A stretch of 64,000 nucleotides of DNA, taken from NCBI GenBank assembly GCA_947846985.1, contig CANTUZ010000002.1:12073587-12137586 (forward strand), written 5' to 3'. The DNA comes from Fratercula arctica (taxonomy: Eukaryota > Chordata > Aves > Charadriiformes > Alcidae). The position numbers and the translations under genes were made by a program. The first letter of the stretch is position 1. Each line of letters opens with the position of its first letter. Below are positions 51,241 through 63,900 of this stretch, one piece after another. Below the pieces are notes generated by a model. The model made no database searches and was not told where the DNA came from. It saw only the letters and a list, made by a program, of their open reading frames with translations.

Positions 51241-54200
51241 CTAAAAAAAGCAGGAAGTTGATTTTAATGAAAGGCTAATTTTTCATCATTCTAATAAGCA
51301 CGTGTTGTTATGAATTACTGCATAAAACAACCCTAATAATTAACTGGCAATGGAAAGGCACTTCAGTGACATCAGCGATAAGGAGGTTCTTTTCAGTGGG
51401 AACAGGTGGACGGAAATGTAACACTGATGTTATCACACTCATTCCAGAAGATAAAAAAACAAACAAAAACCTGGTGATAAACACACAGAAATCTATTAAG
51501 AAATGCCACCTAGGCATCCCTCTTAGGCACCCATTAGTAGCACGTATCCTGGAGATTTATTACCAAGATGGGCTGGCAACCCATGTGAAACTGATTTTAA
51601 CCTGTATACTTCTCAGAATTGAAGTTCACAGGATTCGTTATCAAGGTACGATCCAGTTCATCTTGAAGAGCAATGAAAAATTTCAAAGATTGCACGTACA
51701 TCACCATATACCTACTAATGTATGTAGCTTATGAATTTTTAATTTTTTTCTCAGATAATAACTGTTTCACCCCCGATTACTGTGTAAAATAGGCAGGAAT
51801 GGGAAATGACAACAATATAAGGGAAAACCACGACATTATCCACTTGAAAAAAAAATCTGTTGAATGAAAACCTGAAAAATAAGCATCTTTGAATCTTGTA
51901 GCAACCACATTCATTGTCCAACAAGTGGAGTAAACTGCATCACTTTCAAGAAATCTATAATGTACAGTATCTATGTAATTTATTTAGGTAAATATGAATA
52001 TCCATGCACTTAGATTTTAACTCCATACACATTTTAACTAGTTATTTTCTTTACATTGGCAATAAAAATTGCAGCGAGTTAGAAAAACAACTTCAGACAT
52101 CCATGCAGACTGAGAAACAAATTACAGACAGCATCCCTAATCAGTAGTTAAATGTTCAAAAATATAATTTACTTAACTTGCATTTTAATTTTTAACTGTG
52201 AGAAAAGTGTACCCATATGTCTGTTGCCTTGAAGATACAATCTATATTCTGAGAGTCAAATAATCATTTATAGTTATGTACTTAAATGCAGACCAATAAA
52301 TTACTGATTACTTCTACAGAGACTCCAAGTAATGCTTCACTTTTGGCTTCTGTTTGCTTAATTTTTTATTGATTTGATTGCAAAATTTTGTAAGAAAGGA
52401 TACTAAAGCAGTTACTCATTTTATGAACATTGCATATTTAGTAGTGGTAGATCTCATGGTAGTACTGGAAGACCTCGCTGCTGGTCTACAGACACCTTAC
52501 CTGAAAGGTCTGCAATAGTGAGATATTTGACAGCCAACACACAATGTCTCATGTTTCTGGCAGAAACCACCATAATCTCCTAGTCATAATGTTATTTGTA
52601 GGTTCTGAAAAGCAGTGATAAATCATGGGATCCTCACCTGACATCAGCTTGAAGGAAAACCATTACAGGGCAAGTAACCGCTCTTACTCAAAGGTAAACC
52701 AGTGTGGCTCCTAGAGTTGGTGAATGGAAAGCAATACCCAGCCAGGGTAGGATGAGGGGTGTTACATCTAATGTGACTAACAGTGACTTCTGAACTGTCT
52801 CCTTTCATAGCTACCACTCCAGCACAGAGCATGGAAAAATGTCATGGGTCACTTCAAATTGTCACTTCTCGCACTTTTGAGTTTGGCACGTTTCTGAAGT
52901 GGGGAATGACTTTGTTTCACAAGGATGAGCACTGATGAACTGAGCCTTAAAATCCTGAGAGAGAAGAGTACGAGTGAATTTTAACACTGCTGGCATTTAT
53001 GCCTCTTGATGAGATGGCTTGATTTCTGACATGACTCTGTCCAGCAAGAAGTAAACAGAGTATCTGAAATCTTTATCCCTCTGTTTCATTGCGATACCAT
53101 AACTTGCAGAGTCCCGGTTGCTATGCTGTTCAAGCTAAGAAAACATCTTATTGACAAAACTCTCCAGGCAGACACTCTCCAGTCCTGCAGTAGATCTCCT
53201 GGCTTTGCCTAGTCCTGCCAAGTCCTCCCAGAGTGCTGGCACTGGTAAAACTAACATCCAGTCAGTCAGGTACAGGAACCACAACCCTGCCTGAAGGGTC
53301 AGATCAGCTTGCAGAAGCCTGAGAGATGAATGGGTATCTAGGATCCATCTGACTGAACTGCTGGGTGACCTGGGATCTTCACTCACACTGCCACTAAAAT
53401 ACCCTCCTCCTCCACTACTTCAAGAAACTCTATACCCAGCCTGACCACTCCCTCCCAACCATGCCTCTGCTAAAACCCATAGATGCAGTCCAACACAGTC
53501 CCGTACATACAGCAGCTCTACCATCCTTCAGCCCTCTGCTGAGGAGCAGGAAGGGTCAGGGAGAGTCAGAATATGTGCAACCCACTGGAAAGAAGTTCTG
53601 CAAATTGATGCAGCTCAACTGTAGGGAAGAGATGCAGAGACACAGCAAGGCACAGCAGAAGCAGGCAGTGTAGGGCAGGGCTGGCACAGGGCAGCACACA
53701 CAGGGTGTCAGATGAGTCTCATAAATATAATCAGAAATTAATAGCAATTTGGTAAAGTCTGCTATCATGGATGTCATTGAGATTCATGACAGAAGTGTGA
53801 TATCATTACGTTACTCATCACTACCAGATGATTCAGACACAACTGGTTACCACATCCTGACGTCTGTCATTAAAACTCTGATTGGGAAGGAGGCACAAAG
53901 CATCCCACATGGCTTCTGTCCTCCATCTCCACTCTCAGCTGAAGTGGAACCAGAAACTTCTCGTTCACATAGCGATGCATGCCAGAGTTGCAGACTTCAC
54001 ACATGGGTGATGAAAGCAGCCACACATGTGTGTACTTTGATATATGGCCAACCATTCTCAGACACTCCTGCGACTTGATCATACTCAGAATAACAGGATT
54101 GACTTTTGGCACGAGTAACTTGACACAGGACTCCCCCAGTGTTCAGTACTGAATTATACTGGCTATGATGGTGTAAGACATGATTTCTGTAAAAGTCATA

Positions 54201-55722
54201 AAAATGCTCAGCTGACAAAACAGGAGAAGCATAAGTCCAGAGCTTCATCCTTTTCCTTAGGAGCTTGCTACTTGATAAAAACTATCGAAGCATGAACAAT
54301 CCAAAAGCCTTTCCTCCCACAATAGTTGCCCTAGGTGCTACTAGGTGCTTCAAAGGCTTTCTGTGTGATGGACAAGCTAGAGGTTCTAGCTTTTCTTGGT
54401 AATAATTTTGATCTCCTGTGAATAAGAGATGCCTCTAGCTGTATGAAACGTAGCTATCTTTTAAATCAAAAGAGAAGATAAACCTGTCTTGAGATGGATG
54501 AAAGCTTGTTTGTTCAGTTTCTTCAAGGGTATGGTAGACAGATTCCCTTTCTTATTCAGTACAAAACAATAATGAATAAAAACATCTTCTCTGAATTGTG
54601 TGGGATCTTTTTTTTTCTTTGTCTCTTGGGTAAAGCAAAAAAGATGTTTGCAATATATTTACATAAGAAGAGTCCTTGAGGAAGGACAGAAAGGAAGGCA
54701 GGAAAGGGAAGCAGAAGTAACACGTGACCAGCTGTAGGCAGAGCTGAGACCCTTTCACAAGGTAGCAACAGACAGACTTAATTTGACTACACCTCTATTA
54801 AACCTATTGTTTTTGAGTGAGAATTGGCTTAACCATGGAGATGGAGGAGATGGAAGATGACTGCTATCTGAAGTATCTAATTCTTTGTGTGTGGACATTA
54901 GAATTGAAAAAACTTTGAGTATGGTAATGATATGGCCTTAACTTGGACTGCTATATGTAAGGAGAAGATCAGAATTATTCAGTATTCAGAGGCTTATGTC
55001 TTCTGGTCAAACTGTTGAACACCAGCAAGGTGGGTTTCACCACAGTGGTATGCACCATGAATAATCCACCAAACAGCTGGAATGGGATTCCTTGCAATAG
55101 GTGTCCTCTGTGCAGATAACCTCACTGTAGATACCTAGATCTGAGCTAATCAATCACTTCCCTTCATTTCGGTGGAAAGAAATTGGCATTTTTAGGCTGT
55201 GTTTCATTCAGTTTATTTTAGCTATCAACACGGTGCACTGGAAACACATAATTCTCTCCCACTGATTAAAAAAAAATATCTGGAGATCTAGCTCAGAGAT
55301 GTGTATCTACTTTTGATGAGGTCAACTGCATATGAGTGCCAATAACTGTTTAGTAAAAGACTTTGGTAGCTTTTGACAGTAAGAGTATATAACACATTCA
55401 TTCATTACCCTTTTGAAGTAATGAATGACTATAACCTTCTAAGCCATACGCTACTCTCTCCTTGCTATTACTTACTTCAATTCATCCCTATTTTCTTATA
55501 GCATTTTGATTAGAAAATGGATCAGTCTCTGGATGTGTGTGGCCCAGATAGGAACTGTCACTCAGAAGAATCTAATTTTGTGCTTATTAGGTGCAAGTGC
55601 AACTGAAGGTGGACTTAGAATTACTCAAAGACAAATGTCAGTTACCTCGGGGGCCTGAAAGATCAATAAAAAGAATATAAAGGAGGACAAACTAGCTTCC
55701 AAGCGTACATAAAGAGCATTAC
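51241..55722 (-). other. DIP2C: Intron W4-W5 (4,482 bp)
   Basis: Contains a short inverted repeat (see entry). Several ORFs (51366-51734 plus, 122 codons; 53749-54078 plus, 109 codons) have no recognised match and local GC is slightly higher around 53.2-53.7 kb. Confidence 0.82.
55398..55428. repeat. Perfect 11-bp inverted repeat, 9-bp loop
   Basis: TCATTCATTAC (55398-55408) and GTAATGAATGA (55418-55428) are exact reverse complements. It is a possible hairpin, AT-rich, 295 bp 3' of exon W4's donor side. Confidence 0.6.
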
Positions 55723-55837
55723 CTGGAGAACTCTACTCATCCATTGAAAACTGTCTTCCTCTGTGGAATCTGGCCTTTGCTCAGCAACAATAACTATCCT
55801 TTCGTCGTGCAGCACGCTCACTGAAAACACTGCTATT
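55723..55837 (-). CDS. DIP2C: DIP2C exon W4 (C-terminal subdomain of first domain)
   Basis: The 115-nt exon completes the split Arg codon and encodes IAVFSVSVLHDERIVIVAEQ, then RPDSTEEDSFQWMSRVLQ (local residues 162-200). It is the beta-strand/helix part of the C-terminal subdomain of the first adenylate-forming domain, identical in pattern across DIP2. It is not visible as an ORF of its own because no ATG lies in frame near its start. Acceptor TTCTATAG, donor CAG|GTAATG. Confidence 0.95.
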
Positions 55838-56666
55838 CTATAGAAGAGAAGGAGAGAAGAGTATTTAGTGCCAGGAGAGATGGAAAAAACCTGTCTTGTA
55901 AGTTAATCCTCCATAACTATGATTTTGTTATTTATTACTCAGACAACTGGTGCATCAATTAGTATTTTATTTATGGGGAAAAAGCAACAAGAATAGTTTT
56001 GGATAACTTCTGGAGGAGAAATAGGGGGCGCTTTGCTCTAGAATTAAGTAAATACAGGCATACTGTCACAGCAGGGTTGGAGAAGTGAACATTCTTGGGA
56101 TAGGAAAGGCACTAAATTTGGGTGACACCAAGGTTGTTATTAAGCTGTTGTATAACAGCCAGCACAAGCACCTTCTTTGGCCCCATCTTAGAAGAAAGTA
56201 ATAGCAAGACCATTTCATAAGAGGTCTGCTGTGTGATCAAGTGAGAGCACATGTTACTGCATTAGGCTCTTTGGAAGTTTTAGATGTCTCCTGCTCAGTT
56301 TCAGCACATTAGGAAGGTCACCCAAGGAACTGCTGTCATGTTCAAGAACTTCAGTGTTAGGCATATTGGAAACGTTCAACTCCGACAGAAGGGATCTTGT
56401 TGAGTCAACACATTCAGAATTGACCAGCTGTTCAACTGGAAATTTTAATATTCACAGTTTCAGACCTTGGTATCTAAAGTCTGCCTCAACATTGTTGTTC
56501 ATTTTAGTGGCCAGTCTAGCCCAAACCATGACACCTCTGCTGTCTCCTGGTTCTAGCAATATGAACAGCAGTGGAGGGAAACCACAGTGCAGATCACTGG
56601 GTCACTTACACTGGATCAAAGCAAAATAAGGACTTCTACATAATGTAAGAAAAGAAAGGATCAAAC
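55838..56666 (-). other. DIP2C: Intron W3-W4 (829 bp)
   Basis: Donor AAG|GTTTGA is weak, acceptor TTCTATAG. No repeat recognised. Confidence 0.85.
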
Positions 56667-56875
56667 CTTCCCCTGTAGACAAATTTCATTGGTTCCACAG
56701 CCAGTGCTGTTGCTACAATGTCATCAGCATTATGTCTTCTTCCACTGACAACCATCAAACCATCCATTTTGCCAATAACAAAGACAAGTCCACCTGGTCC
56801 TATAAAGCCTAGTAGTCCGGTCCTTATAAAAGGATATTCAGTGATAGGGCCTCCAGAACTGGTCATAGGAAACAC
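56667..56875 (-). CDS. DIP2C: DIP2C exon W3 (A7/A8 motifs of first domain)
   Basis: The 209-nt exon encodes VFPMTSSGGPITEYPFIRTG, LLGFIGPGGLVFVIGKMDGL, MVVSGRRHNADDIVATALAV, EPMKFVYRG and two bases of Arg (local residues 93-162). PFIRTGLLGF is in the place of A7 (consensus RTGDLGF, Asp here Leu). VIGKMDGLMVVSGRRHNADD is in the place of A8 (GRxKDxIxxxGxNxxxxDIE). These shifts are known in DIP2 and question ordinary adenylation chemistry at this domain. Acceptor CTTACAG, donor AAG|GTTTGA, an unusual donor. Confidence 0.97.
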
Positions 56876-59062
56876 CTGTAAGACAGAGAAATACAGGTCT
56901 TCAATTCTATACACAAATACTTCAGACCTGCTCTCTCAGACGGCTTCTTCTGAAATGAAGTAAATAGGTCGCCGGTGATGCTCTTTACTCTTCACTGACC
57001 ATAAAGGGACTGTCAGGAAACTCCTGGACTAGCGTGTGCAATTTTCTGTACCTGAGTTCCAGCAAGTTCCATACACATTTTCCCTAGCCATGGGTCTGTA
57101 AATCATTTATGACCTTAAAAATATATATATAAATCAAGATAAATAGTACTGGGGAAAAAAAAAAAGCTAAGCAGAGTGCAGCTGAGGTGCTATGTATAGG
57201 TTACAGAGAGATTAAATCATAAACATTACAGTAGAGTTTCTTTTCAGTACCTCATGCTCATTTCCAGCACAGTATAGAAAAATAAGCAGGCTAGAAGTGA
57301 AGCTATTTTAAGGTACTGTACATTAATGATTCTTGCAGCTGACCACATTTTTATCTAAGGTCAATTAAGTCCTCACAATACCCATGATAATGCCTTCTGT
57401 AGCATGTCTAAAAGTGAAAAAACAGCTCTATACAGAACCTCTCTAAATGTTTGAATACCAGATGCATACATGACTTCCACGGGGCAGATTTCTACCACTT
57501 TTTCTATCCTAACTAGCACAGCATTATCCTTCTGGCACGTGAGCTACTTTGAGCAGCATTCTGACACAACCACACTTTCCTGCCATTGCTTCTTTAAACT
57601 GAAATAGTCTAAAGGCAAATTACTTAAGTTGATGGCAAGTAGAAGACCATGGCTATACAGTGTCTTCAAGGCTCATCTAAAAAGAAAGGTCAAATTCTGC
57701 TGCCAGATGCCCATGGGTGACTCTTATTGAACAGATTTAATGCTTACACATCCTCAGCCATAATTCATTTCAGGAACACAAAACTCTTTGACTCTCTAAT
57801 ACCTGCAACATGAATTGCACGGTAAAACAGAAAAGAGGCACACTTGGAGAGGGCTCCTAAGAACATGCTTAACTTTAAAAATTAGAGGTCCTGCTCACTC
57901 AATGGCAATTTATCTGCCTACCATTAAGAATAAGTCTAAATCAGTCTAAATATGCTGTTAAACAGCAGACTCAGCTATGAATTATGAATAATTTTACAAT
58001 TACAGCAAGTACTACAGAATGAACATTAAGTACCTTTCTACCCTGAAATATGTGAAATCCAGGATTATGATTCACACTGAGTATTGCCAATTGTACTTGT
58101 GGCACAGTAATCAACTATCAACAAATTTCAGATCACAACAGCATAGCAGCATTCTGGCTTCAATAGTAGGATGGAGAATTGTATCCTCTAGTCTCCATTA
58201 ATTATTTAATGTATAGTGTTTACAACATTTGGATCTGCATTTTGCAGGAGATATCAGTCATGTTTGGTGTATTAAAAATGGTAATATAAGAGCATTTGTT
58301 AAGGGAAATGTAAATGTATTTTTCTTAATTTTTTTTTTCTCAAATATTAAAAGAAAAGGATCAGAACTTAATAAAAATCTCAGCTCAAATCTTTTCAGTA
58401 TTTCTCTGATTTGTTCAGCCTTTCATACTGGCTTCAGCAGAAGCTAATGATAACAAGTGAGCAGGTACAACACAGCTATCAATATAGCTGTCTGCACTGG
58501 AGCTGAAAACTACTGGAAAACAGATTCCACAAAGAAAAAAAGGCTTTCATCTAAGGCAATTCAAACAAAAGCGATTCAAAAAAACGTGGGGACTAATTAG
58601 GAAAAGGTATCTGCTATTCAAAGGTATCTGCAAGCCTTTAATGCTGGCTGCGTTGTGGAAATGTTGGAAGCTGCTTTTTAAAGATTCTCAGCAGCCTTCC
58701 TACTGTTTGCAACCATCAAATTCTGCATGTAGCTAGCTCATAGACTCGTACGGTATTACCTTTTGCACTTTGTCTTTCTTCCTGCTTTCCCTCTGATTGT
58801 TTCAGCCCCTGCTATCTCTTCTCAAAATTAAAGTAAAAGCTTGTCAGAGCCAAAACTAAATCCACATAAAGATCTACTACTGCACTTAATGAAATGGGCT
58901 TCAGTGCAGATTATCCGGCTAGACTACAGGTCCCAAGCCACAAGCATCGATTACTACTGCTATTCTGATATTATTACTATCAATATTTTATATCAAATAT
59001 TATCTTGAAATAGCAAAAGTTAAAAAGTCATGATTTTATACAGCATTTTTTGGTCAGCTTAC
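56876..59062 (-). other. DIP2C: Intron W2-W3 (2,187 bp)
   Basis: Bounded by GAG|GTAAGC and TCTTACAG. Contains an AT run (57121-57135) and an A-rich stretch near 57155-57165. No gene or repeat family recognised. Confidence 0.85.
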
Positions 59063-59199
59063 CTCAAAAGTATTTTTGGTCATGCCAGAGAGTCCATAAT
59101 ATGATGTACCCGTTGCAATAGCACATACACAAAGTTCTCCTATTTCATCTGTTTTACAGAGCTGAGGAATTCCATCTGGCTTCACTGAACACATTATAG
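59063..59199 (-). CDS. DIP2C: DIP2C exon W2 (first adenylate-forming domain)
   Basis: The 137-nt exon completes the split Ala codon and encodes IMCSVKPDGIPQLCKTDEIG, ELCVCAIATGTSYYGLSGMT and KNTFE (local residues 47-92). The EIGELCV stretch corresponds to the 'GEI.V' segment of acyl-CoA-synthetase-type enzymes before A7. The exon has no ATG-started ORF of its own. Acceptor CCCTCTAG, donor GAG|GTAAGC. Confidence 0.95.
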
Positions 59200-60799
59200 C
59201 TAGAGGGAGAGCAAAGAACTTTAAAAAATATTATAAAATGAACTACAGAATCACATAAATAGTGTGGGAAAGACATCATGGTGGAGTTGACATAAATAAA
59301 TGATATGTAGACTAATATCTAACAGTCGGTTTCTCAAACATTAAGGTGTTCAATGTTATCAAATGTTATTTATTGTTGCTATTATTGTTATTATTATAAA
59401 TAATATTTATACAAAGAATGCTAAGATCTTTATGTAAACTCAGTCTTTACACTGATAACAAAACCTAATTTGCCTTGATCTCTAAAATTTCAGTTGATCT
59501 GTAATATTGCTGTGAAATGTGACTGTGTTCCCAGTTTTGCATACTGAGGAACAGATTTGACGCAGTCAGTGCAAAATGAAATATCCTAAAGGAGTTCTTC
59601 ATAATAATTATACTGCCAGGCGGGCAGGCAACCAGGAAATCCACCTCTCACAAAGTAGTAAGTAACACCATATCAAAGATCAAGATATTCTAGCAGACTA
59701 GTACGGTTGTTTTACTAAGAATTTATCAGAGCTCAGACTCCCTCTCACCGGTCCTACAGGACTGTAGAGACAGCAGGAGCTAAACGGCAGGGATTAGAAA
59801 GCACTGGTCTGAGGAAGAAACACTGTTTTGTGTGTCAGCCATGTGAATAAGAATCAGGTATGCTGCTTTAGCTGTAATCCCTGGAGCTCAAGTCCAGCAT
59901 GTGTAGATTTTGCAGTTGGAAAGAGGACATGATGAACAAGGGAGACCAGAAATGAATCAGCAGGTCTTTTAAGTACCAATGTAAAGAATAAACAGGAGTG
60001 TGTACTTTTATTAAAATGATCAGAATGTAGTATGAAGTACAAGATGGCACATCTATAATAATACCTTCTATAATAGCTATTAGACAGCAAGCAATCTTAT
60101 CTTCCTTTATTTCAAGTTGTTCAAATGAAATTTTATAAGATGCATCATTATGTTTTATTCCTTCGGTGCGTAACACATATTCTCTTATGAAAAACGATAG
60201 TATTATCCATTTCTAGTCTCTACATCATCTCGTTTAAAATCTAGCGCTCTCATGAAAAATCTTATCTTCAGCTTTAGAAGCACTGCTTTCAGTTTGAATT
60301 TATCAGCAGGAACTGCTCAGTCACACCTCCTCTTTCTAATAACTGGGTGATAGCACAAGATCTTTGGAAAAACATTCTGCAAGCCTTCAGATAGTAATTT
60401 TGTTGATCCTTAGCATAGGTTATGAGAACTTTCACTACCGAGTCTCATCTGGGTCAGGCTTATGGATATTTACAGCCTCCAGACGTTGGAATCCAACTTT
60501 CTTATTTTCTGTACCAGTATCCCACAGTTAAGGAACAGATGTCCTGATGTGGTGACAGGTTGTTTAAAGCACACCACTAAGGCGAGTAAAGACATCCACT
60601 GAGGTAAACACAGAGGAGAAATTTTGGGATTTCCAAACCATGAAGTTTTACAACGTAATGCTTTTCAACTAAAATGTTTTCAAGTACACATGTTCTAATC
60701 CCAAAGTTGTGGATTAGTGGCAAAGTATGCCCACCCATGGCTTTCTGCAGCTAATTACTTAAATTGATGAATTATAGTGTTTCAAAGAGAGTTCCTTAC
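59200..60799 (-). other. DIP2C: Intron W1-W2 (1,600 bp)
   Basis: Bounded by GAG|GTAAGG and CCTCTAG. Contains a TTA/ATT simple tract. Two overlapping minus ORFs at 59854-60176 (78 and 102 codons) have no recognised family. Confidence 0.85.
59370..59410. repeat. (ATT)n-like tract
   Basis: TATTGTTGCTATTATTGTTA then TTATTATAAATAATATTTAT. It is an imperfect ATT microsatellite. Confidence 0.7.
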
Positions 60800-60939
60800 C
60801 TCCTGGCATCACTAAGCCAACATCCTGGACAGTCAGAACGGAAAGCTTTTCTTCAGAGTCCACTCGAATCACTCCATAAGTTAGACCATGCATGGAGAGA
60901 ACTCCTCTGCCTGGTGGCTGATTGCTGTCATCTGTTGGC
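60800..60939 (-). CDS. DIP2C: DIP2C exon W1 (first adenylate-forming domain)
   Basis: The 140-nt exon encodes PTDDSNQPPGRGVLSMHGLT, YGVIRVDSEEKLSVLTVQDV and GLVMPG, flanked by one base of a codon on each side (local residues 1-47). It lies in the middle of the first adenylate-forming domain; SVLTVQDVGLVMPG is a DIP2 hallmark. Acceptor TTGCAG, donor GAG|GTAAGG. A plus-strand 64-codon ORF over it is an antisense shadow. It is the most 5' exon seen. Confidence 0.95.
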
Positions 60940-63900
60940 CTGCAACCAGGGGTTATAACATCAGCACACCATCAGGCAGACGTAAGCATTTACTCATTCT
61001 TAATGGACTACTGCTGCAAATACCCCTCTATTTGAGAGTTTAAAATGTCATCTTCTTTTTTTCCCTACTAGACCTGACAGAATCCCATTTTTCAGCCATT
61101 TCTGAGTAGTTATGTCTGTCAACTCTCCCATTCAGTAGCCACCCACATATATGGGGCTGCAGAGATGAAAGTAACACTTAACGTTTACCCATAACAGCTT
61201 GTATTTAATTTTCAGATGGATCTATAAAGATTGCTTGGTTACCCAAGGAAAGGCCTTTTACCTTGTTTTAAAAATACTGAAAGGCAGCGCAGATGATGTG
61301 GAGGGAAACTGCACTCTAAATATTTGGAACTGATCAGTAAATAAATAGATAAACTCGCTATATGTTACCTATTTTGAGGCAGCCTAGAACTAGGAAACCA
61401 AGCTCACCTGCCGGACTAAAAGCCTAACTAACACACTGGTGTCAAAGTCAAAATTAGAATACAAGTATGCTGTATTTAAATCACAGATATGACTTCCCAC
61501 TCCCAATACTTAAGCATTTAAAATCACTAAACCAAAGAAATTAGGTTGTAATAGATTCACTGCCAAGCACCTGTGGAAGCTGCGAGGACTTTACTGTCTT
61601 TATTTTAATGCATATAATTGAATTTTTCCTATTCTAATTAACCACATGAAAATGGAAACAAATTACACCTTCATCAGTCATGGTCAAAATGATGTGGATG
61701 CAACCTCTTTGTAATGCCTCAGTTTGCTCGGATTCACAGCCGACACGCTGTACAATTCCACAGCATCAGCACAAGCTGTCTGTCAACTCGTTTCAACGTA
61801 AAACTGCCTGTTGTAGCAGTGGATACAATTATACCTATGTGGAGCGTGGCTTGAGCAAACCAATGTTGACGTATGGAAGTTATTAAGTCAGGGGAATATG
61901 CCAGGGCTTTTCATATCTGGAAAGATTCTTATACTGTCCTGCATTTTAAAATGCAAAACTGGAAGCTAATGTGATGCTGATTTTAGCGTGGATAGTGCAT
62001 CCGTGTAGAGCAGTCAGACTCCAGCTATTTTCAAGATGGATAAAATGCAATATTGAGTTCAAGATTCTGCATGCTTCCTAAATGCTCCATCATAACACAA
62101 CTATTTTTTAACAGATAATGTCCTTTTATATGACACTTCTCCTCTACTGTGCTTGAAATACTACATGGGCCTTAGCCAATCATGCTCACGTAAGCCTTGC
62201 AGTGATCGGCACTATAAATTTCAATTAATAGGTTTTACGAGGCATATTTCTCAAGTGACGTTGTCAACAAAGAAGGATGTGGGCACGCCTGAAAACGCAT
62301 TAGAGCATAACAAATGGTGCTAGTAAACAAGCAGCTGTGATAAATAACATAGCCATCATGTAAAAGGAACTTTCAGCGAATTATTGATCAACTTCCTCTC
62401 ATCCTTGCTCCCCAAAACACACATTTTACCGCTCACGAGAAGAAAGCTCTCCTGCAGGCACACACAGCTTCTCACAGCCTTCTAGGAGTAGTAGCCATCC
62501 AGAGTTTCATCACATGCATTTTCCCGTGTTATTTATCATATCCAAAGGCTGCTAAAAAGTGGGCGCAGCTTTGAAAGACACTGGCTGTGCATAGGACAGG
62601 GGTGCACGGGAAGGTCGCTGAAGGCACGAGGCCTGGTAGGATCACATTGGAGGATTTGTCAACAGAGCTACACTTGCTGTGGCCTGGGCTGAGGTAACAG
62701 CTTTGCCTGTGTTAGCAAGAAGCGCCGCGCAATGGAAGCAGTCGTGCAGAAGGAAAGAGTCGGTGCCGAGGACCTGAGGTCCACAGGACAGGCATTTCAG
62801 AGCTGCTATTTCAGAGTACTTCTGGTATCCTGGTAGCCTGAGGTGGATCCTTGAATGAGACACTAGTTAACCATGCTCAAGTCTCCTCTGGCAGGCAACT
62901 GGCTATCTGACACCGAAAGGGAATACGGTCAGAGGACCTGGACAGAGAAGTCAGGTGGGGAGCTAAGCACCCGACAGCACCTACACATCCTCTTAGGAAG
63001 TATCTTGTCAGCAACAATCCTGCAATATATAGTATCTTATTTTGTTGTGTGCATGACATCGACATGGGAACATCCCTAAAACAAGTTACTCTGCCAAGCA
63101 GAAGGAGATATCACTTGTAAAGTACATGAGATGTAAACAACCCAATTCCAATGTATTTATAATTTATTTTAAAGTTCACATTTTTAATTTTCCTTGCACA
63201 TTCATTATTTCTAATACTGATTTGGAATACTGTAAGACTTCTTACAAAACAAAGAAAAATCCTTTGATTAAGGTAGGAGCAACTAAACAAAGGTATAATT
63301 CCACCCCCTTCATAACCTAAGTAAATTTAGCTTAAACCACCTGACAAACCTACCCCTTTAGTTTCCCTAACTATGAAACAGGGACAATATGCATCTTCTT
63401 CAAAGCTGATCTGTTCATACTGCGTAGCTGTAGAGAATTTTGAGAACAGTTACCACTACCATTTACAGATACAATCTATTTTACCATTATTTTTTGCCAG
63501 CCATTTAAGTGGGAACAGACCTGTACTTAAACTTTTGCACTCCCTTAAGCAAGTGGGTTCAGACTCATATGCAATAAACCAAAGGGGAATACCATAAAAA
63601 ATTATTTGCATGACACATTCCTTTAAATATTAGGCTTTCTGATTCAGCTCTAAGGTTAAAGCACCTATTAGTCTATTACTGACTGTCTTTTTTCTAACCT
63701 ATAAGGGTACTTCAACTGAGAACTGGTTTTGTTACTCTTCCTTGTAGGAAGATCAGTAAAAATACACCACAGATTTTGAAAGAGTTGGGAGCATTAACCA
63801 GGAGCTCTCTGGATCTGTGCTCTGCAGGGAATCATTTGAATGTATACTTCAGCTGTAACTCTTTGGAACTTCTATAATAATGACTTTACTGTCAGTGGAG

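Noticed and set aside
56718..56963. Plus ORF over exon W3 (and 51020-51239 over W5)
   Set aside because: Antisense shadows of conserved DIP2C exons.
62642..62863. 73-codon minus ORF in a GC-richer patch, tested as the preceding DIP2C exon
   Set aside because: Sequence does not match the DIP2 segment that should precede W1, and no suitable splice donor in frame was seen.
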